The notes under the pieces: generated by a model
The model's input: the letters and a program-made list of their open reading frames with translations, nothing else
Told to the model about the DNA's origin: nothing
Databases searched by the model: none
In this document: positions 1-8,826 of the stretch, in pieces
Layout of the letters: every line of letters begins with the position of its first letter
Position numbering within the stretch: the stretch's first letter is position 1
NCBI RefSeq assembly: GCF_031458235.1
Contig: NZ_JAVDYB010000001.1
Coordinates: forward strand, 124,001 to 188,000
DNA length: 64,000 nucleotides
Reading direction: 5' to 3'
Origin: Catenuloplanes atrovinosus
GTDB taxonomy: Bacteria; Actinomycetota; Actinomycetes; Mycobacteriales; Micromonosporaceae
Translations under genes and position numbers: made by a program

Positions 1-151
1 CCTCGTCGCGCAGCCGCTGCTGGGCGCGCTGCACCGCGATCGGGGTCGCGCCGACCGTGCCGTGATTCAGGTAGGAGACGGCCGGGTCGAGCGAGAAGAG
101 AAGCCGCGCGCCGGCTATCGCGTCCGGCGGCCGTACGTCACCAGCGCCCAC
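1..151 (-). CDS. Class-V aminotransferase family protein, N-terminal fragment (runs off the window)
   Basis: Only the first 50 or so codons lie in the window. The minus-strand frame opens at a GTG at 151 and stays open to base 1. It reads SLDPAVSYLNHGTVGATP followed by an amphipathic helix ending RLRDE. An N-terminal FxLDP...YLNHGxxGxxP segment is typical of the isopenicillin-N-epimerase-like branch of class-V PLP-dependent aminotransferases. The lysine that binds PLP would lie outside the window, so the exact reaction cannot be told. The gene is on the same strand as xerC, 40 bp downstream of it. The GTG start is the best in-frame choice but lacks a strong ribosome-binding site. Confidence 0.65.
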   Translation of the reverse strand, partial: MGAGDVRPPDAIAGARLLFSLDPAVSYLNHGTVGATPIAVQRAQQRLRDE

Positions 152-191
152 CCGTCGATCGTAAAGGTCACACCGGTACGGATGCTGCTTT

Positions 192-1178
192 TCACGCCCG
201 GGGATGTGCCTGCCGGTACGCCGCGCGCAGCCGCTCGACCGACACGTGCGTGTAGATCTGCGTGGTCGCCAGCGACGCATGCCCCAGCAACTCCTGCACC
301 GACCGCAGGTCCGCGCCTCCTTCCAGCAGGTGGGTGGCGGCGGAGTGGCGCAGCCCGTGCGGTGTGGTGTGCGGCAGGTTCTCCGCCCGTGCGTAGGTGG
401 CGACGATCCGCCGCGCGATCGTCGCCTGCAGCCGCCCTCCGCGTGCACCGAGCAGCAGGGCGTCGCCACTGTCCGGGGTGGTCAGGGCGGGGCGCCCTCG
501 GCGCAGGTAGGTGTCCAGTGCTTGTTCGGCCGGGACGCCGTACGGGACGGAGCGCTCCCGGTTGCCCTTGCCGAGGACGCGCACCAGACGACGGGTGCGG
601 TCCAGGTCGGCGAGGTCGAGCCCGCACAGCTCACTGACCCGGATGCCCGTGGCGTAGAGCAACTCCAGCACGAGGTGGTCGCGGAGCCGCACGGGGGTGG
701 GCGGCTGGGTCGTGACTTCCTCGGTGGCGGGCGTCGATCCGGCCGGCGCCGTGACCAGGGCGGTTGCCTGATCGGCCCGCAGGGCGCCGGGCAGCGTGCG
801 GTGCGGGCGTGGGCTGGCGAGTTGCGCTCCCACGTCGTGTTCCAGGTGGCCGGCGCGGTACCCCCAGGCCGTGAGGGCACGGGCCGAGGCCGCCCGGCGG
901 GCGAGGGAGGTGCGGGCGGCCCCGTTCGTGCGCTGTGCCGCCAGCCAGCTGCGTAGCTCGGCGATGTCCAGGTCGCCCAGTCTGGTGCACCCGGAGTCGG
1001 CGGCGTGCCCGAGTAATGAGACCGCGTCGCCCACATAGGCCCGCACGGTGTGCGCCGACCTGTCCTCGACGGTCGCCAGGTGATGCGCGAACTCGTCGAC
1101 CACGGTGCGCATCTCGGACGGCAGGGCGTCGTAGAGGTGCTGTGTCGCGCGGGTACGCGCCGGCTCGCTGCTCCCCAT
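192..1178 (-). CDS. xerC: Tyrosine recombinase XerC
   Basis: Site-specific tyrosine recombinase, probably resolving chromosome dimers at dif with XerD. It has 328 residues, close to the family norm. An N-terminal SAM-like core-binding domain (about 25-115) precedes the catalytic domain (about 150-320). The catalytic set is visible: Arg180 (ATGIRVSEL), Lys204 (GKGNRERSV), His274 and Arg277 (HGLRHSAATH), His300 (LLGHASL) and the nucleophile Tyr309 (QIYTHVS). An insert of about 15 residues with Thr and Pro at 145-162 is slightly unusual. XerC next to dprA/comM is a common actinobacterial arrangement, so this is read as housekeeping XerC and not a phage integrase. Start ATG at 1178. Confidence 0.92.
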   Translation of the reverse strand: MGSSEPARTRATQHLYDALPSEMRTVVDEFAHHLATVEDRSAHTVRAYVGDAVSLLGHAADSGCTRLGDLDIAELRSWLAAQRTNGAARTSLARRAASARALTAWGYRAGHLEHDVGAQLASPRPHRTLPGALRADQATALVTAPAGSTPATEEVTTQPPTPVRLRDHLVLELLYATGIRVSELCGLDLADLDRTRRLVRVLGKGNRERSVPYGVPAEQALDTYLRRGRPALTTPDSGDALLLGARGGRLQATIARRIVATYARAENLPHTTPHGLRHSAATHLLEGGADLRSVQELLGHASLATTQIYTHVSVERLRAAYRQAHPRA

Positions 1179-2159
1179 CCGTCGACAGTCCGCGTCCCGC
1201 CGGTCGGCGTCAACCCGCCGCGCGCGGATTCGGCGTGTTCCTTGATCACAGGGCCTGGCGCGTGGGGTGGGCGGCGTGGCGGGATGATCTCGTACCCGCC
1301 GTGATCGGGACGCCCGCCATCGCTGGGGCTATATCCCGTGGGTTGTCTCCAGGGCCACGCACGTCGGCGTGGTCGGGGTCCCGCTCGCTGACGGCCGCGG
1401 GCCGGGTTAGCGCGGGTCGGTGTGACGCGTACGTGAGCGAGTGCGGACTTGGGCCCGGATCTGCGGCAGCGGTGGAGGGAGGACGAAGATCCGCCCGAAT
1501 AAGGCGGGAGAAGGGACTCCGCGAGCCGGGAGTGGGGGCGCCGCCGATCGTTGATACCGGCGGACAGCAACTGCGGGCACTCGTCGTCGACCAGGTCGGT
1601 GGGCCTGCGCGGGCGAGCCCGGGGACGACCCCGCTTACAGAGGTGACGAACACCACCGTCACCACGAGGGCGAGGATGAGCCGGCCGAAGCCGGCACCCG
1701 GTGTTGTCGGCGACGTCTTGTCATGGGGGGCGTAACAGCCCCCGGTACGGTGGCGCAGTTCGCCGGCCTAGGCGCCGGGCCGCGCCGCCGTCGGTGCCGG
1801 TCAGGAGGCGGCCCTCGGCGGTGGCCGGATCGAGGCCGGCTACGCCGACGAGATGTCGTTTCGGCGAGCGTGGCGACTGGAGCGACCTCGCGCGTTCGGT
1901 GCGGGCCCGGCGTCGCCAGGCCAGTCGCCCCGCGGTATCGCAACCGTGCGGCGCAGCCGGCCGCGCCGGGCGTGGTGCGCACCGGCGACTCGATGGATCG
2001 GTCGCTACCCGCGCGCCCGCGGCGGGCTGGCCCGGTGGGGACGCCCGGCCCGGCCCAGGCGGGCGCCTGAGGACGGCGCCGTGCGCAGCGCGGCGGTGCA
2101 TGTGACGACCGATCTGGTGCGGAGCGGGCGGAAAACCGCGGCACACAGCGGGGGCAGCG

Positions 2160-2390
2160 GTCATGGCGGCGAGGTGCAGCGGTCACGGTGGCGAGGTGCA
2201 GTGGTCGTGGCGGCGAGGTGCAGTGGTCGTGGCGGCGAGGTGCAGTGGTCGTGGCGGCGAGGTGCGGTGGTCGTGGCGGCGAGGTGCAGTGGTCATGGCG
2301 GCGAGGCCAGCGGTCATAGCGGCGAGGTGCAGCGGTCACGGCGGCGAGGTGCAGTGGTCATGGCGGCGAGGTGCAGCGGGGCAGTGGTCG
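2160..2390. repeat. 22-bp tandem repeat array, about 10 copies
   Basis: The core GGCGGCGAGGTGCAG recurs with GAGGTG (GAGGCC in the seventh copy) at 2171, 2193, 2215, 2237, 2259, 2281, 2303, 2324, 2346 and 2368. Every step is 22 bp except one of 21. The variable part alternates between GTGGTCGT, GTGGTCAT and GCGGTCAC. Because 22 is not a multiple of three, the reading frame rotates each copy, so the array is not a protein repeat. There are no unique spacers, which excludes CRISPR. Confidence 0.9.
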
Positions 2391-2653
2391 CGGCGACCCT
2401 CTCGATCGGCCGGCAGGCACGGCGGGACGGGACGGGACGGGACGGATGGTCATGGTGCGGTGGCGAGCGGCGGGATGAGGCGAGCGATCCAGGCCGAAGC
2501 GCGTGACGAGATCGAGGTGCGGGAGTCCGCTCTCGGGCGCATCTGGTGGACCGTCAAGCCACGGCGCTGCCCAGGTGTCGACTGGCGTGCCGGCGCATAA
2601 GCCCGCATACCGGTGTCGTATGTGCGACCGGGCGGCGCCGGGACCGCTCCGCA

Positions 2654-2678
2654 GCCGCAGGCCGGCGAAGATCCGCCA
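2654..2678. repeat. 25-bp dispersed repeat, copy 1
   Basis: Identical over 25 bases to 58,289-58,313 (core CAGGCCGGCGAAGATCCGCC). Both copies are in non-coding DNA. An exact match this long is not expected by chance in 64 kb even at this GC content. Confidence 0.8.
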
Positions 2679-3008
2679 GACACTCGGTGAACCGACGCGG
2701 AGATCGACGCCAGAGCGAGAGCCTATGAGCGCGGGACGCGGGAGCGCAGAGCGCGGGCGTGAAAGGCGCGGAAGCCGGGGCGGCGAAGCTGCCGCCGCGA
2801 CCGGTGATGAAAAGAGATTCGGTAAGAAGCGCCAGGCGGAGAAGCGTGGCGAATTTGATGGGGAACACAGTGTTGGCATGGATCTCCAACGCCGCGACCG
2901 GGTCGCGCCGGCCGGCTCTGGTGCGCGGCTGCGCGACGCGGTCCCGCACGCGCTTGACTCAGCCGCGCTGGGCACGCCGTCGCAGAGTGCCAGCGGTGTA
3001 CGCGGCAG

Positions 3009-3133
3009 AACATGCCCGGTCTGCGGTGGCCTTGGCGTTGCGGCGGAGGTGGTGTGATGCCCGGTCTGCGGTGGCGTCGGTGTTGCGGCGGAGGTGGTGT
3101 GATGCCCGGTCTGCGGTGGCGTCGGCGTCTCGA
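3009..3133. repeat. 45-bp tandem repeat, about 2.8 copies
   Basis: ATGCCCGGTCTGCGGTGGC begins at 3012, 3057 and 3102, a 45-bp period. The first copy diverges at a few positions (CCTTGGC for CGTCGGT) and the third breaks off after about 30 bp. The period is a multiple of three, so both strands can be read as repetitive peptides, but no flanking gene structure supports translation. Confidence 0.85.
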
Positions 3134-3265
3134 CGGGGACGGTGAGACACCCGGGGAGCGACGGTGTGGCGACGGAGGCGGTGGGACGGAGGGCTCGGCG
3201 TCGCCACGGAGGCTGGGACATCTCTGAGGGGCGGCTCCGGCGTCGCGACGAAGGCGGAAGAACAG

Positions 3266-4450
3266 TCATGACGGCGGCACCCGGCGCGGAGGGACCAGTA
3301 CGTAACTTCCGCCGTGGTCGACCACGAAGCCGAGCTCCACGAGAAGGGCCAGGCGGCGGAGCGTGGTGCGGGGGTCGATGCCGGCCCGGGCCGAGAGTTG
3401 GTCGGCGGTGATCTCGCGGCCGTGGGGGAAGGCGTCGAGCAGCCGGGCGGAGTCCTCGTCGAGTCGGTCGCGGTCCTGGACGGTGCCGCGAGGGCGGGGG
3501 GCGAGGTCGTCGCCGATGGAGCCGACCTCCTCGAGGATGTCGGCGGCGCTGGTGACGAGGCGGGTGCCGGGCTGGTTGCGCAGGGCGTCGTGGCAGCCGA
3601 CGGACATCAGGGAGCCGACCGGGCCGGGCACGGCCATGGCGGTGCGGCCGGGGAGGGCGTGGGCGCGGCCGAGCGTCTGGATGGCGCCGCTGCGGGCGGC
3701 GGCCTCGACCACGACGGTGCCGCGGGTGGCGGCGGCGATGAGGCGGTTGCGGACCAGGAAGCGGTGGCGCAGCGGCGGCTCGCCCGGTGCCCACTCCGAC
3801 AGGAGCAGGCCGGTCTCGGAGATCCTCTCGAAGAGCGCGGTGTTGCCGCTCGGGTAGGGGCGGTCGATGCCGCAGGCGAGGACCGCGATGGTGACTCCGC
3901 CGGCGCGCAGCGCGGAACGGTGGGCGGCGCCGTCGACGCCGAACGCGCCGCCGGAGACGACGGTCCAGCCCTGGCTCGCGAGGTCGAAGCCGATCTCCGA
4001 GGCGATGCGGTCGCCGTACTCCGTGGCGGCCCGGGCGCCGACGACCGCGACGGAGCGGGCCAGCGAGGCGGCGAGCGGGAGCGGCCCGCGCGCCCACAGG
4101 CACAGCGGGGGCCGGGTGTCCCGGTCGACGCGCTCCCGGTCGCTGCGCAGGTCGATCGTGCGCAGGTCGGCCACCTGCTCCGGCCACTCCTCGTCGCCGG
4201 GGACGAGGAGCCGCGCCCCGACCTGCTCGGCCCGGGTCAGGAACCCCTCGGCGGTCTGCAACGGGTCACCGGCCCGCAGGCGTGCGGCGGCCGTGTTGCG
4301 GGTGGCGGAGTGGCAGGCCGGGTCGTTGAGGATGCGCCAGAGCGCCTCCGGTGCGCCGTAGGCGTGGACCATCTCCCAGCCGATCAGGTGGCCGGGCTCG
4401 AGCAGCCAGTTCAGCGCGACCCGGGCCAGCCGGTCGGCCCGCCCGGTCAT
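3266..4450 (-). CDS. dprA: DNA-processing protein DprA (DNA uptake/recombination mediator)
   Basis: DprA binds incoming single-stranded DNA and loads RecA during transformation. The product has 394 residues from the ATG at 4450 (MTGRADRLARVALNWLL). An N-terminal helical region is followed by a Rossmann-like core with SVAVVGARAATEYG, VVSGGAFGVDGAAH, ACGIDRPYPSGN, LLSEWAPG and the RNRLIAA segment. A C-terminal winged-helix domain (ITADQLSARAGIDPRTTLRR) resembles the DprA extension. The frame is open further upstream to 4549, which would overlap comM; the 4450 start puts dprA 46 bp after comM and fits the family N-terminus. It is co-directional with comM and yraN and probably in one operon. Natural transformation is not well established for this group, so the in vivo role is uncertain. 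Confidence 0.9.
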   Translation of the reverse strand: MTGRADRLARVALNWLLEPGHLIGWEMVHAYGAPEALWRILNDPACHSATRNTAAARLRAGDPLQTAEGFLTRAEQVGARLLVPGDEEWPEQVADLRTIDLRSDRERVDRDTRPPLCLWARGPLPLAASLARSVAVVGARAATEYGDRIASEIGFDLASQGWTVVSGGAFGVDGAAHRSALRAGGVTIAVLACGIDRPYPSGNTALFERISETGLLLSEWAPGEPPLRHRFLVRNRLIAAATRGTVVVEAAARSGAIQTLGRAHALPGRTAMAVPGPVGSLMSVGCHDALRNQPGTRLVTSAADILEEVGSIGDDLAPRPRGTVQDRDRLDEDSARLLDAFPHGREITADQLSARAGIDPRTTLRRLALLVELGFVVDHGGSYVLVPPRRVPPS

Positions 4451-4496
4451 GCCGGCACCCCGGCTCGTCGCGTCGCCGGGCCGGTGATCGGTGTGC

Positions 4497-6017
4497 TCAT
4501 CCGTGCTCCCCGGCCCGCAGCTGGCTGGCCTCGGCGACCTCGCCGGCACCGGGGCGATCGAGGCCGTCCAGGTCGGCGATGGTCCAGGCGAGGCGGAGGG
4601 CGCGGTCGAAGCCGCGGGCGGTGAGCGAGCCGCGGTCGAGCGCCCGCTGGAGCAGCGTGACGTCGGCGCGGGGCAGCTGCCAGGGCGGGCGGCGCAGCGC
4701 GGCGCCGGGGACCTCCGCGTTGGTCCGCCAGCCGTGCGCGGACCAGCGCGCCCGGGCCGCGGCGCGGGCGCGGGTGACGCGCGCGGCGACGGCGGCGGAC
4801 GTCTCGCGTGGGCGGTCGTCGCCGACCAGGTCGGCCGCGCGCATCGGGTGCAGGCGGACGCGCAGGTCGATGCGGTCCATCAGCGGCCCGGAGAGCCGGC
4901 CGAGGTAGCGGCGCCGGGCCTGTGGCGTGCACTCGCAGCCCGCGTCGCCGGACGGCCTCGCACAGGGGCACGGGTTGGCCGCGATGATCAGCTGTACGCG
5001 GGTGGGGTATTCGGTGGTGCCGCCGGTGCGGTTGAGCGTGACCCGCCCGGACTCCAGCGGCTGGCGCAGCGAGTCGAGCACGCGCGCCGCGAACTCGGGC
5101 GCCTCGTCGAGGAAGAGCACGCCCCGGTGGGCGAGGGACAGCGCGCCGGGCCGGGCGAGGCCGGAGCCGCCGCCGACCAGCGAGGAGAGGCTGGCCGTGT
5201 GGTGCGGGGCCTGGAACGGCGGCCGGCGGATCAGGCGACCGCCGGGCGGGAGCACACCGGCGATCGAGTGCACCGCGGTGACCTCCAGCGCGGCCGCGTC
5301 GTCGAGCTCGGGGAGCACGGACGGCAGGCGCTCGGCGAGCATGGTCTTGCCGGCGCCGGGCGGCCCGATGAGCGCGAGGTTGTGCGCGCCGGCGGCGGCG
5401 ACCTCCAGCGCGCGGCGGCCGACGGCCTGCCCGGCCACGTCCGCCAGGTCGGGCGCGGGTGGCGGCGGGGGCGCCGGGAGGCCGGGCGGCGGAAGCAGCG
5501 TGTCCGTGCCGCGGACGAAGCCGATCAGCCGCTGCAGCGTGTCGACCGCGCGGACGTCCAGGCCGGGGACGACGGTGGCCTCGTCCGCGTTCTGGACCGG
5601 TACGACGGCGCGGGTGAGGCCGGCCCGGGCGGCGGCGGTGACCATCGGGAGCACGCCGCGGATCGGGCGCACGGCGCCGTCCAGGCCGAGCTCGCCGAGG
5701 ATCGCCACGCCGTGCAGGCCGACCGGGGGCAGCTCGCCCGCGCAGGCCAGGATTCCGGCCGCGATGGCCAGGTCGAAGGCGGAGCCGCGCTTGGGCAGCG
5801 TGGCGGGGAGGAGGTTGACGGTGAGCCGCCGGTTCGGCCACTCCTCGCCGGAGTTGACGATCGCGGCGCGGACCCGGTCGCGGGCCTCGTTGAGCGCGGC
5901 GTCGGGCAGGCCGGTGAGGGTGACCCCGGGCAGGCCGGGGGCGATGTCGACCTCGACCTCGACGAGGTGGCCCTCCACACCGACCAGCCCGACGCAGCTC
6001 ACCTTGGCGTAGCTCAT
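4497..6017 (-). CDS. comM: ComM/YifB-family Mg-chelatase-like AAA ATPase
   Basis: A 506-residue AAA+ protein of the YifB/ComM family; ComM is a hexameric branch-migration helicase that helps integrate transforming DNA. The N-terminal ChlI-like domain (about 1-180) starts with the typical MSYAKVSCVGLVG and contains PGLPGVTLTGLPD. The Mg-chelatase AAA core carries Walker A GPPGAGKT and Walker B GVLFLDEAPEF. A Cys-containing segment (ANPCPCARP...GCECTP) and an arginine-rich sensor region (MDRIDLRVRL) follow. The start at 6017 was chosen because the open frame upstream of it has no family similarity and overlaps yraN. yraN ends 11 bp upstream and dprA follows. Confidence 0.93.
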   Translation of the reverse strand: MSYAKVSCVGLVGVEGHLVEVEVDIAPGLPGVTLTGLPDAALNEARDRVRAAIVNSGEEWPNRRLTVNLLPATLPKRGSAFDLAIAAGILACAGELPPVGLHGVAILGELGLDGAVRPIRGVLPMVTAAARAGLTRAVVPVQNADEATVVPGLDVRAVDTLQRLIGFVRGTDTLLPPPGLPAPPPPPAPDLADVAGQAVGRRALEVAAAGAHNLALIGPPGAGKTMLAERLPSVLPELDDAAALEVTAVHSIAGVLPPGGRLIRRPPFQAPHHTASLSSLVGGGSGLARPGALSLAHRGVLFLDEAPEFAARVLDSLRQPLESGRVTLNRTGGTTEYPTRVQLIIAANPCPCARPSGDAGCECTPQARRRYLGRLSGPLMDRIDLRVRLHPMRAADLVGDDRPRETSAAVAARVTRARAAARARWSAHGWRTNAEVPGAALRRPPWQLPRADVTLLQRALDRGSLTARGFDRALRLAWTIADLDGLDRPGAGEVAEASQLRAGEHG

Positions 6018-6028
6018 CGCCGGCCGCC

Positions 6029-6388
6029 TCAGAACGCGCTGCGGACGTGCTCGACCGCGGCCGCGCCTTGGCGCCGGGCGGTCACGGCGACCACGTCGAA
6101 GCGGACGTGGCCGCCGTGACCGGGCGCGCCGGCCAGCCAGCGGGAGGCGACGCGTCGCAGCCGTTGCCGCTTGCGCGGGCCGACCGCCTCCGCGGGCGCG
6201 CCGAACGTCGTCGACCGGCGCGTCTTGACCTCGCAGAAGACGAGGTCGTCGCCGTCGGAGAGGATGATGTCCACCTCGCCGTCGGCGCACTGCCAGTTGC
6301 GGGCGACCGGGGTCATCCCCGCCTCGATCAGATGCCGCAGCGCCACTCGTTCCCCGTAGGCGCCGACCGCGCGGGTTGTGGATGTCAT
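6029..6388 (-). CDS. YraN/UPF0102 family endonuclease-like protein
   Basis: A 119-residue member of the UPF0102 (YraN) family, which has a PD-(D/E)XK nuclease-like fold. The signature residues are visible in GEVDIILSDGDDLVFCEVKTR (Asp, then Glu-x-Lys), preceded by GAYGERVALRHL. The start ATG at 6388 gives MTSTTRAVGAYGE, matching family N-termini; the frame is open upstream but proline-rich and atypical. It is the first gene of the yraN-comM-dprA run. Its biochemical role is not well established in any organism. Confidence 0.88.
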   Translation of the reverse strand: MTSTTRAVGAYGERVALRHLIEAGMTPVARNWQCADGEVDIILSDGDDLVFCEVKTRRSTTFGAPAEAVGPRKRQRLRRVASRWLAGAPGHGGHVRFDVVAVTARRQGAAAVEHVRSAF

Positions 6389-6573
6389 GGGATTCACGGT
6401 CGTGAGGGGAGGAGGCGGGGGCAACGGCGCAAGATCGAAATGTGGAGGGGGAAACCGCCTGTGGACAGGCGGATGATCATGGACGATTGTGGTAGGTGAG
6501 GTCCGTTTCGCGCACCTCACGGCCGGTGGAACGGGCGGCCCGCGGTAGCGCGCGGAAGGACGGGTGACATACG

Positions 6574-7563
6574 GTGCCGACCGTGGATGGACGTCGGTAT
6601 GCAGATGAACCTGAACCGCAGTGGTACGGCGACCGCGACTGGCGCACCCCCGCCGCCGACGCGGCCGAGGCCGACCCCCGGGCAGCCACCCGCCCCCGCC
6701 GCGCCTCGGACCCGCTGACCGACCCGACCGGTTACAGCGACCACTGGAACACGCCGCGCACCCCCACCCCGGAGACGCCGGACGTGCCCGCCCAGCCCGA
6801 CGCCCGCTCCCGGCGCGGCTACGCCGGCGGGTACGAGTACGACGCCGTCACCGGCCGCGGCCTGGAGGCACTGCCGGTGGTCACGCCGGCCACCGCGGCC
6901 CCGGAGCCGGTCGCCGAGCCCGCCGTCCCGGACGCGAGCCGCACCGCGGCGTACCCGCTGACCGGCGACATCCCCAAGTTCCGCACCGAGGCGCTGGACC
7001 GCGCCGCCCTCCGCCGCCCGCCCGCGGACCCCTCCGCCGCCGCGCGACCGGACGCCGCCGCACCCGACCCGGCCCCCGCCGCCGTCCACCCACCGGCGGC
7101 CCCGGCGTTCATCCCACCGGCGGGCGAGCCGCCCTACGGCGTACCGGCCGAGCCGCCCTACGGCGTACCCGCGGAGCCGCCCTTCGGCCCGCCGGTGGAA
7201 CCGCCGTTCAGCCCGGCCGCCGGCGGCCACCCCGGCCAGGAGCCGGCCTTCGGCCCCGGCGGCGAGCGCGTCTACACCACCCGCCGCCCCATCCTGGCCG
7301 TACCCATCGGCCTGGTCGCGGTTCTGCTGGAGATCCCGGCCCTGCGCCTGCTCCTGGACGGGTTCACCGGCGGCACCGCCGCGGCCGGCAACCTGGTCAG
7401 CGGCCTCGCGCTCGCGCTCAGCCTCCCGCTCACCGGCTTCGGCCTCTACGCGCTGCTGACCACCGGACGCGCCGCCGACCACCGCACGTGGTGGCGCCCG
7501 CCGCTGGCCTACCTGCCCCTCGGCCTCATCCTGCTGATCGCCGCGGCCGTCGCGGCCAGGTGA
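6574..7563 (+). CDS. Proline-rich protein with C-terminal membrane segments, function unknown
   Basis: I do not recognise a functional family. The product has 329 residues from a GTG. The first 230 are rich in Pro, Ala and acidic residues and probably disordered, with a near-perfect short repeat (GEPPYGVPAEPPYGVPAEPPFG at about 187-208). Three hydrophobic segments follow: ILAVPIGLVAVLLEI, a NLVSGLALALSLPL stretch and a C-terminal LPLGLILLIAAAVAA. The N-terminus is therefore likely cytoplasmic or extracytoplasmic tail sequence on a small membrane anchor. It is divergent from yraN and followed by a GC-rich hairpin (7602-7624). Confidence 0.75.
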   Translation: MPTVDGRRYADEPEPQWYGDRDWRTPAADAAEADPRAATRPRRASDPLTDPTGYSDHWNTPRTPTPETPDVPAQPDARSRRGYAGGYEYDAVTGRGLEALPVVTPATAAPEPVAEPAVPDASRTAAYPLTGDIPKFRTEALDRAALRRPPADPSAAARPDAAAPDPAPAAVHPPAAPAFIPPAGEPPYGVPAEPPYGVPAEPPFGPPVEPPFSPAAGGHPGQEPAFGPGGERVYTTRRPILAVPIGLVAVLLEIPALRLLLDGFTGGTAAAGNLVSGLALALSLPLTGFGLYALLTTGRAADHRTWWRPPLAYLPLGLILLIAAAVAAR

Positions 7564-7601
7564 ACAGCCGGCGGGGGAGCTGAAAAGCGCGGACGACGGC
7601 C

Positions 7602-7624
7602 CTCCCGGGGTGGCGCCCCGGGAG
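7602..7624 (+). terminator. GC-rich hairpin after the proline-rich membrane protein gene
   Basis: A perfect 9-bp stem, CTCCCGGGG / CCCCGGGAG, with a 5-nt loop, 40 bp after the stop codon at 7563. There is no U-tract, common for actinobacterial hairpin terminators. It separates the upstream gene from the rpsB promoter region. Confidence 0.5.
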
Positions 7625-7855
7625 CGGCGTATGCTTGTCCACGGCGACCGCGACAGGCGGTCGACCTCGCGCGCCTTCTTCACGGCGGCCATTGATCACT
7701 CTCGGTGACCAGTGACACTCCGCCGCGAGGCGCCGGCCTCCCTGGTCCCGATCTCGCGCAAGCGCCGGGCCCACCCTGGCCGGCGACCGGGCGCCAGGCG
7801 CCGAGCCGACTGGCATCGGCGGCACAACCAGGGACAACGCAGGGAGCATTTCACC

Positions 7856-8707
7856 ATGGCTGTAGTGACCATGCGCCAGCTGCTGGAGAGCGGCGTTCAC
7901 TTCGGGCACCAGACCCGTCGCTGGAACCCGAAGATGAAGCGCTTCATCTTCACCGAGCGCAACGGCATCTACATCATCGACCTCCGCCAGACCCTCGACT
8001 ACATCGAGAAGGCGTACGACTTCATCCGCGACACCGTCGCGGAGGGCGGCAGCATCCTCTTCGTCGGCACCAAGAAGCAGGCGCAGGAGGCCATCGCCGA
8101 GCAGGCCACCCGGGTCGGCCAGCCGTACGTGAACCACCGCTGGCTGGGCGGCATGCTGACCAACTTCCAGACGGTCTACAAGCGGCTGCAGCGGATGAAG
8201 GAGCTGGAGGCCCTGGGCGACCTGAGCGGCACCGCCGCCGGGTACACCAAGAAGGAGACCCTGCAGCTCTTCCGCGAGAAGACCAAGCTCACCAAGACGC
8301 TGGGTGGTCTCCGGGACATGCAGAAGGTGCCGTCGGCGATCTGGGTCGTCGACACCAAGAAGGAGCACATCGCGGTCGACGAGGCCCGCAAGCTGGGCAT
8401 CCCGGTCATCGCGGTGCTGGACACCAACTGCGACCCCGACGAGGTCGACTTCCCGATCCCGGGCAACGACGACGCCATCCGCTCCGCCGAGCTGCTGACC
8501 CGCGTGGTCGCCTCCGCGGTGGCCGACGGCCTGATCGCCCGCTCGGGCCGCGCCTCCCGCGGTGGCTCGGACGACAAGCCGCAGGGCACCGCGGTCGGCG
8601 CCGACGAGCCGCTGGCCGAGTGGGAGCGCGAGCTGCTCGAGTCCGGTGAGAAGAAGGCCGCCGACGCCGAGGCCACCCCGGCCGCGGCTCCGGCCGCCGC
8701 CGAGTAA
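7856..8707 (+). CDS. rpsB: 30S ribosomal protein S2 (uS2)
   Basis: S2 binds late in 30S assembly at the head-body junction and is needed for S1 binding where S1 is present. The product has 283 residues from the ATG at 7856 ([20 protein letters not shown]), preceded by AGGGAG-type ribosome-binding sequence. Family motifs [29 protein letters not shown] and FPIPGNDDA are present. The C-terminus is an Ala/Pro/Glu-rich tail of about 25 residues, usual for actinobacteria. The frame extends upstream to 7712, but that part is Arg-rich leader and not family-like. It is followed by tsf after a 119-bp gap containing a hairpin. Confidence 0.98.
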   Translation: MAVVTMRQLLESGVHFGHQTRRWNPKMKRFIFTERNGIYIIDLRQTLDYIEKAYDFIRDTVAEGGSILFVGTKKQAQEAIAEQATRVGQPYVNHRWLGGMLTNFQTVYKRLQRMKELEALGDLSGTAAGYTKKETLQLFREKTKLTKTLGGLRDMQKVPSAIWVVDTKKEHIAVDEARKLGIPVIAVLDTNCDPDEVDFPIPGNDDAIRSAELLTRVVASAVADGLIARSGRASRGGSDDKPQGTAVGADEPLAEWERELLESGEKKAADAEATPAAAPAAAE

Positions 8708-8716
8708 CACCGCCGC

Positions 8717-8748
8717 GTCGCGCGGGCCTGTGCAAGCGGGCCCGCGCC
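8717..8748 (+). terminator. Hairpin between rpsB and tsf (possible attenuator)
   Basis: A strong GC stem (GCGCGGGCC paired with GGGCCCGCGC around an 8-nt loop) sits 10 bp after rpsB. Since tsf normally shares the rpsB transcript, this is more likely a partial terminator or processing site setting the S2/EF-Ts ratio. That role is inference. Confidence 0.45.
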
Positions 8749-8826
8749 GCGTCCGGCGCGCACGATCGACACCGGGCGCGGCAGGTATGACCGCCGCCAC
8801 ACGACACAGACATCGAAGAGAGAGTC

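Larger units (their letters stand above)
1179..3265. other. Gene-poor 2.1-kb stretch with tandem repeats
   Basis: No convincing gene lies between xerC and dprA. Open frames occur on both strands, but their products are Arg/Pro/Gly/Ala-rich with no recognisable domain. The stretch holds a ten-copy 22-bp tandem array (about 2160-2390), a 45-bp triplicate (about 3009-3133) and one copy of a 25-bp dispersed repeat (2654-2678). A minus-strand frame at about 1590-1700 encodes a hydrophobic stretch (LILALVVTVVFV) resembling a signal peptide but continues into non-descript sequence. In related genomes this neighbourhood often carries a secreted M23 peptidase; none is present here. Confidence 0.6.

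Noticed and set aside
1246-1735. Minus-strand frame with a signal-peptide-like hydrophobic stretch
   Set aside because: After LILALVVTVVFV the sequence is low-complexity Pro/Ser/Arg with no M23 or other domain, and no ribosome-binding site; kept only as a note in the gap description.
2503-3057. Plus-strand open frame of 184 codons
   Set aside because: Arg/Gly-rich, runs through the dispersed repeat and into the 45-bp repeat, no family similarity.
3314-6119. Long plus-strand frames opposite dprA and comM
   Set aside because: High-GC shadow frames with Arg/Gly/Ala bias; the minus-strand products match known families.
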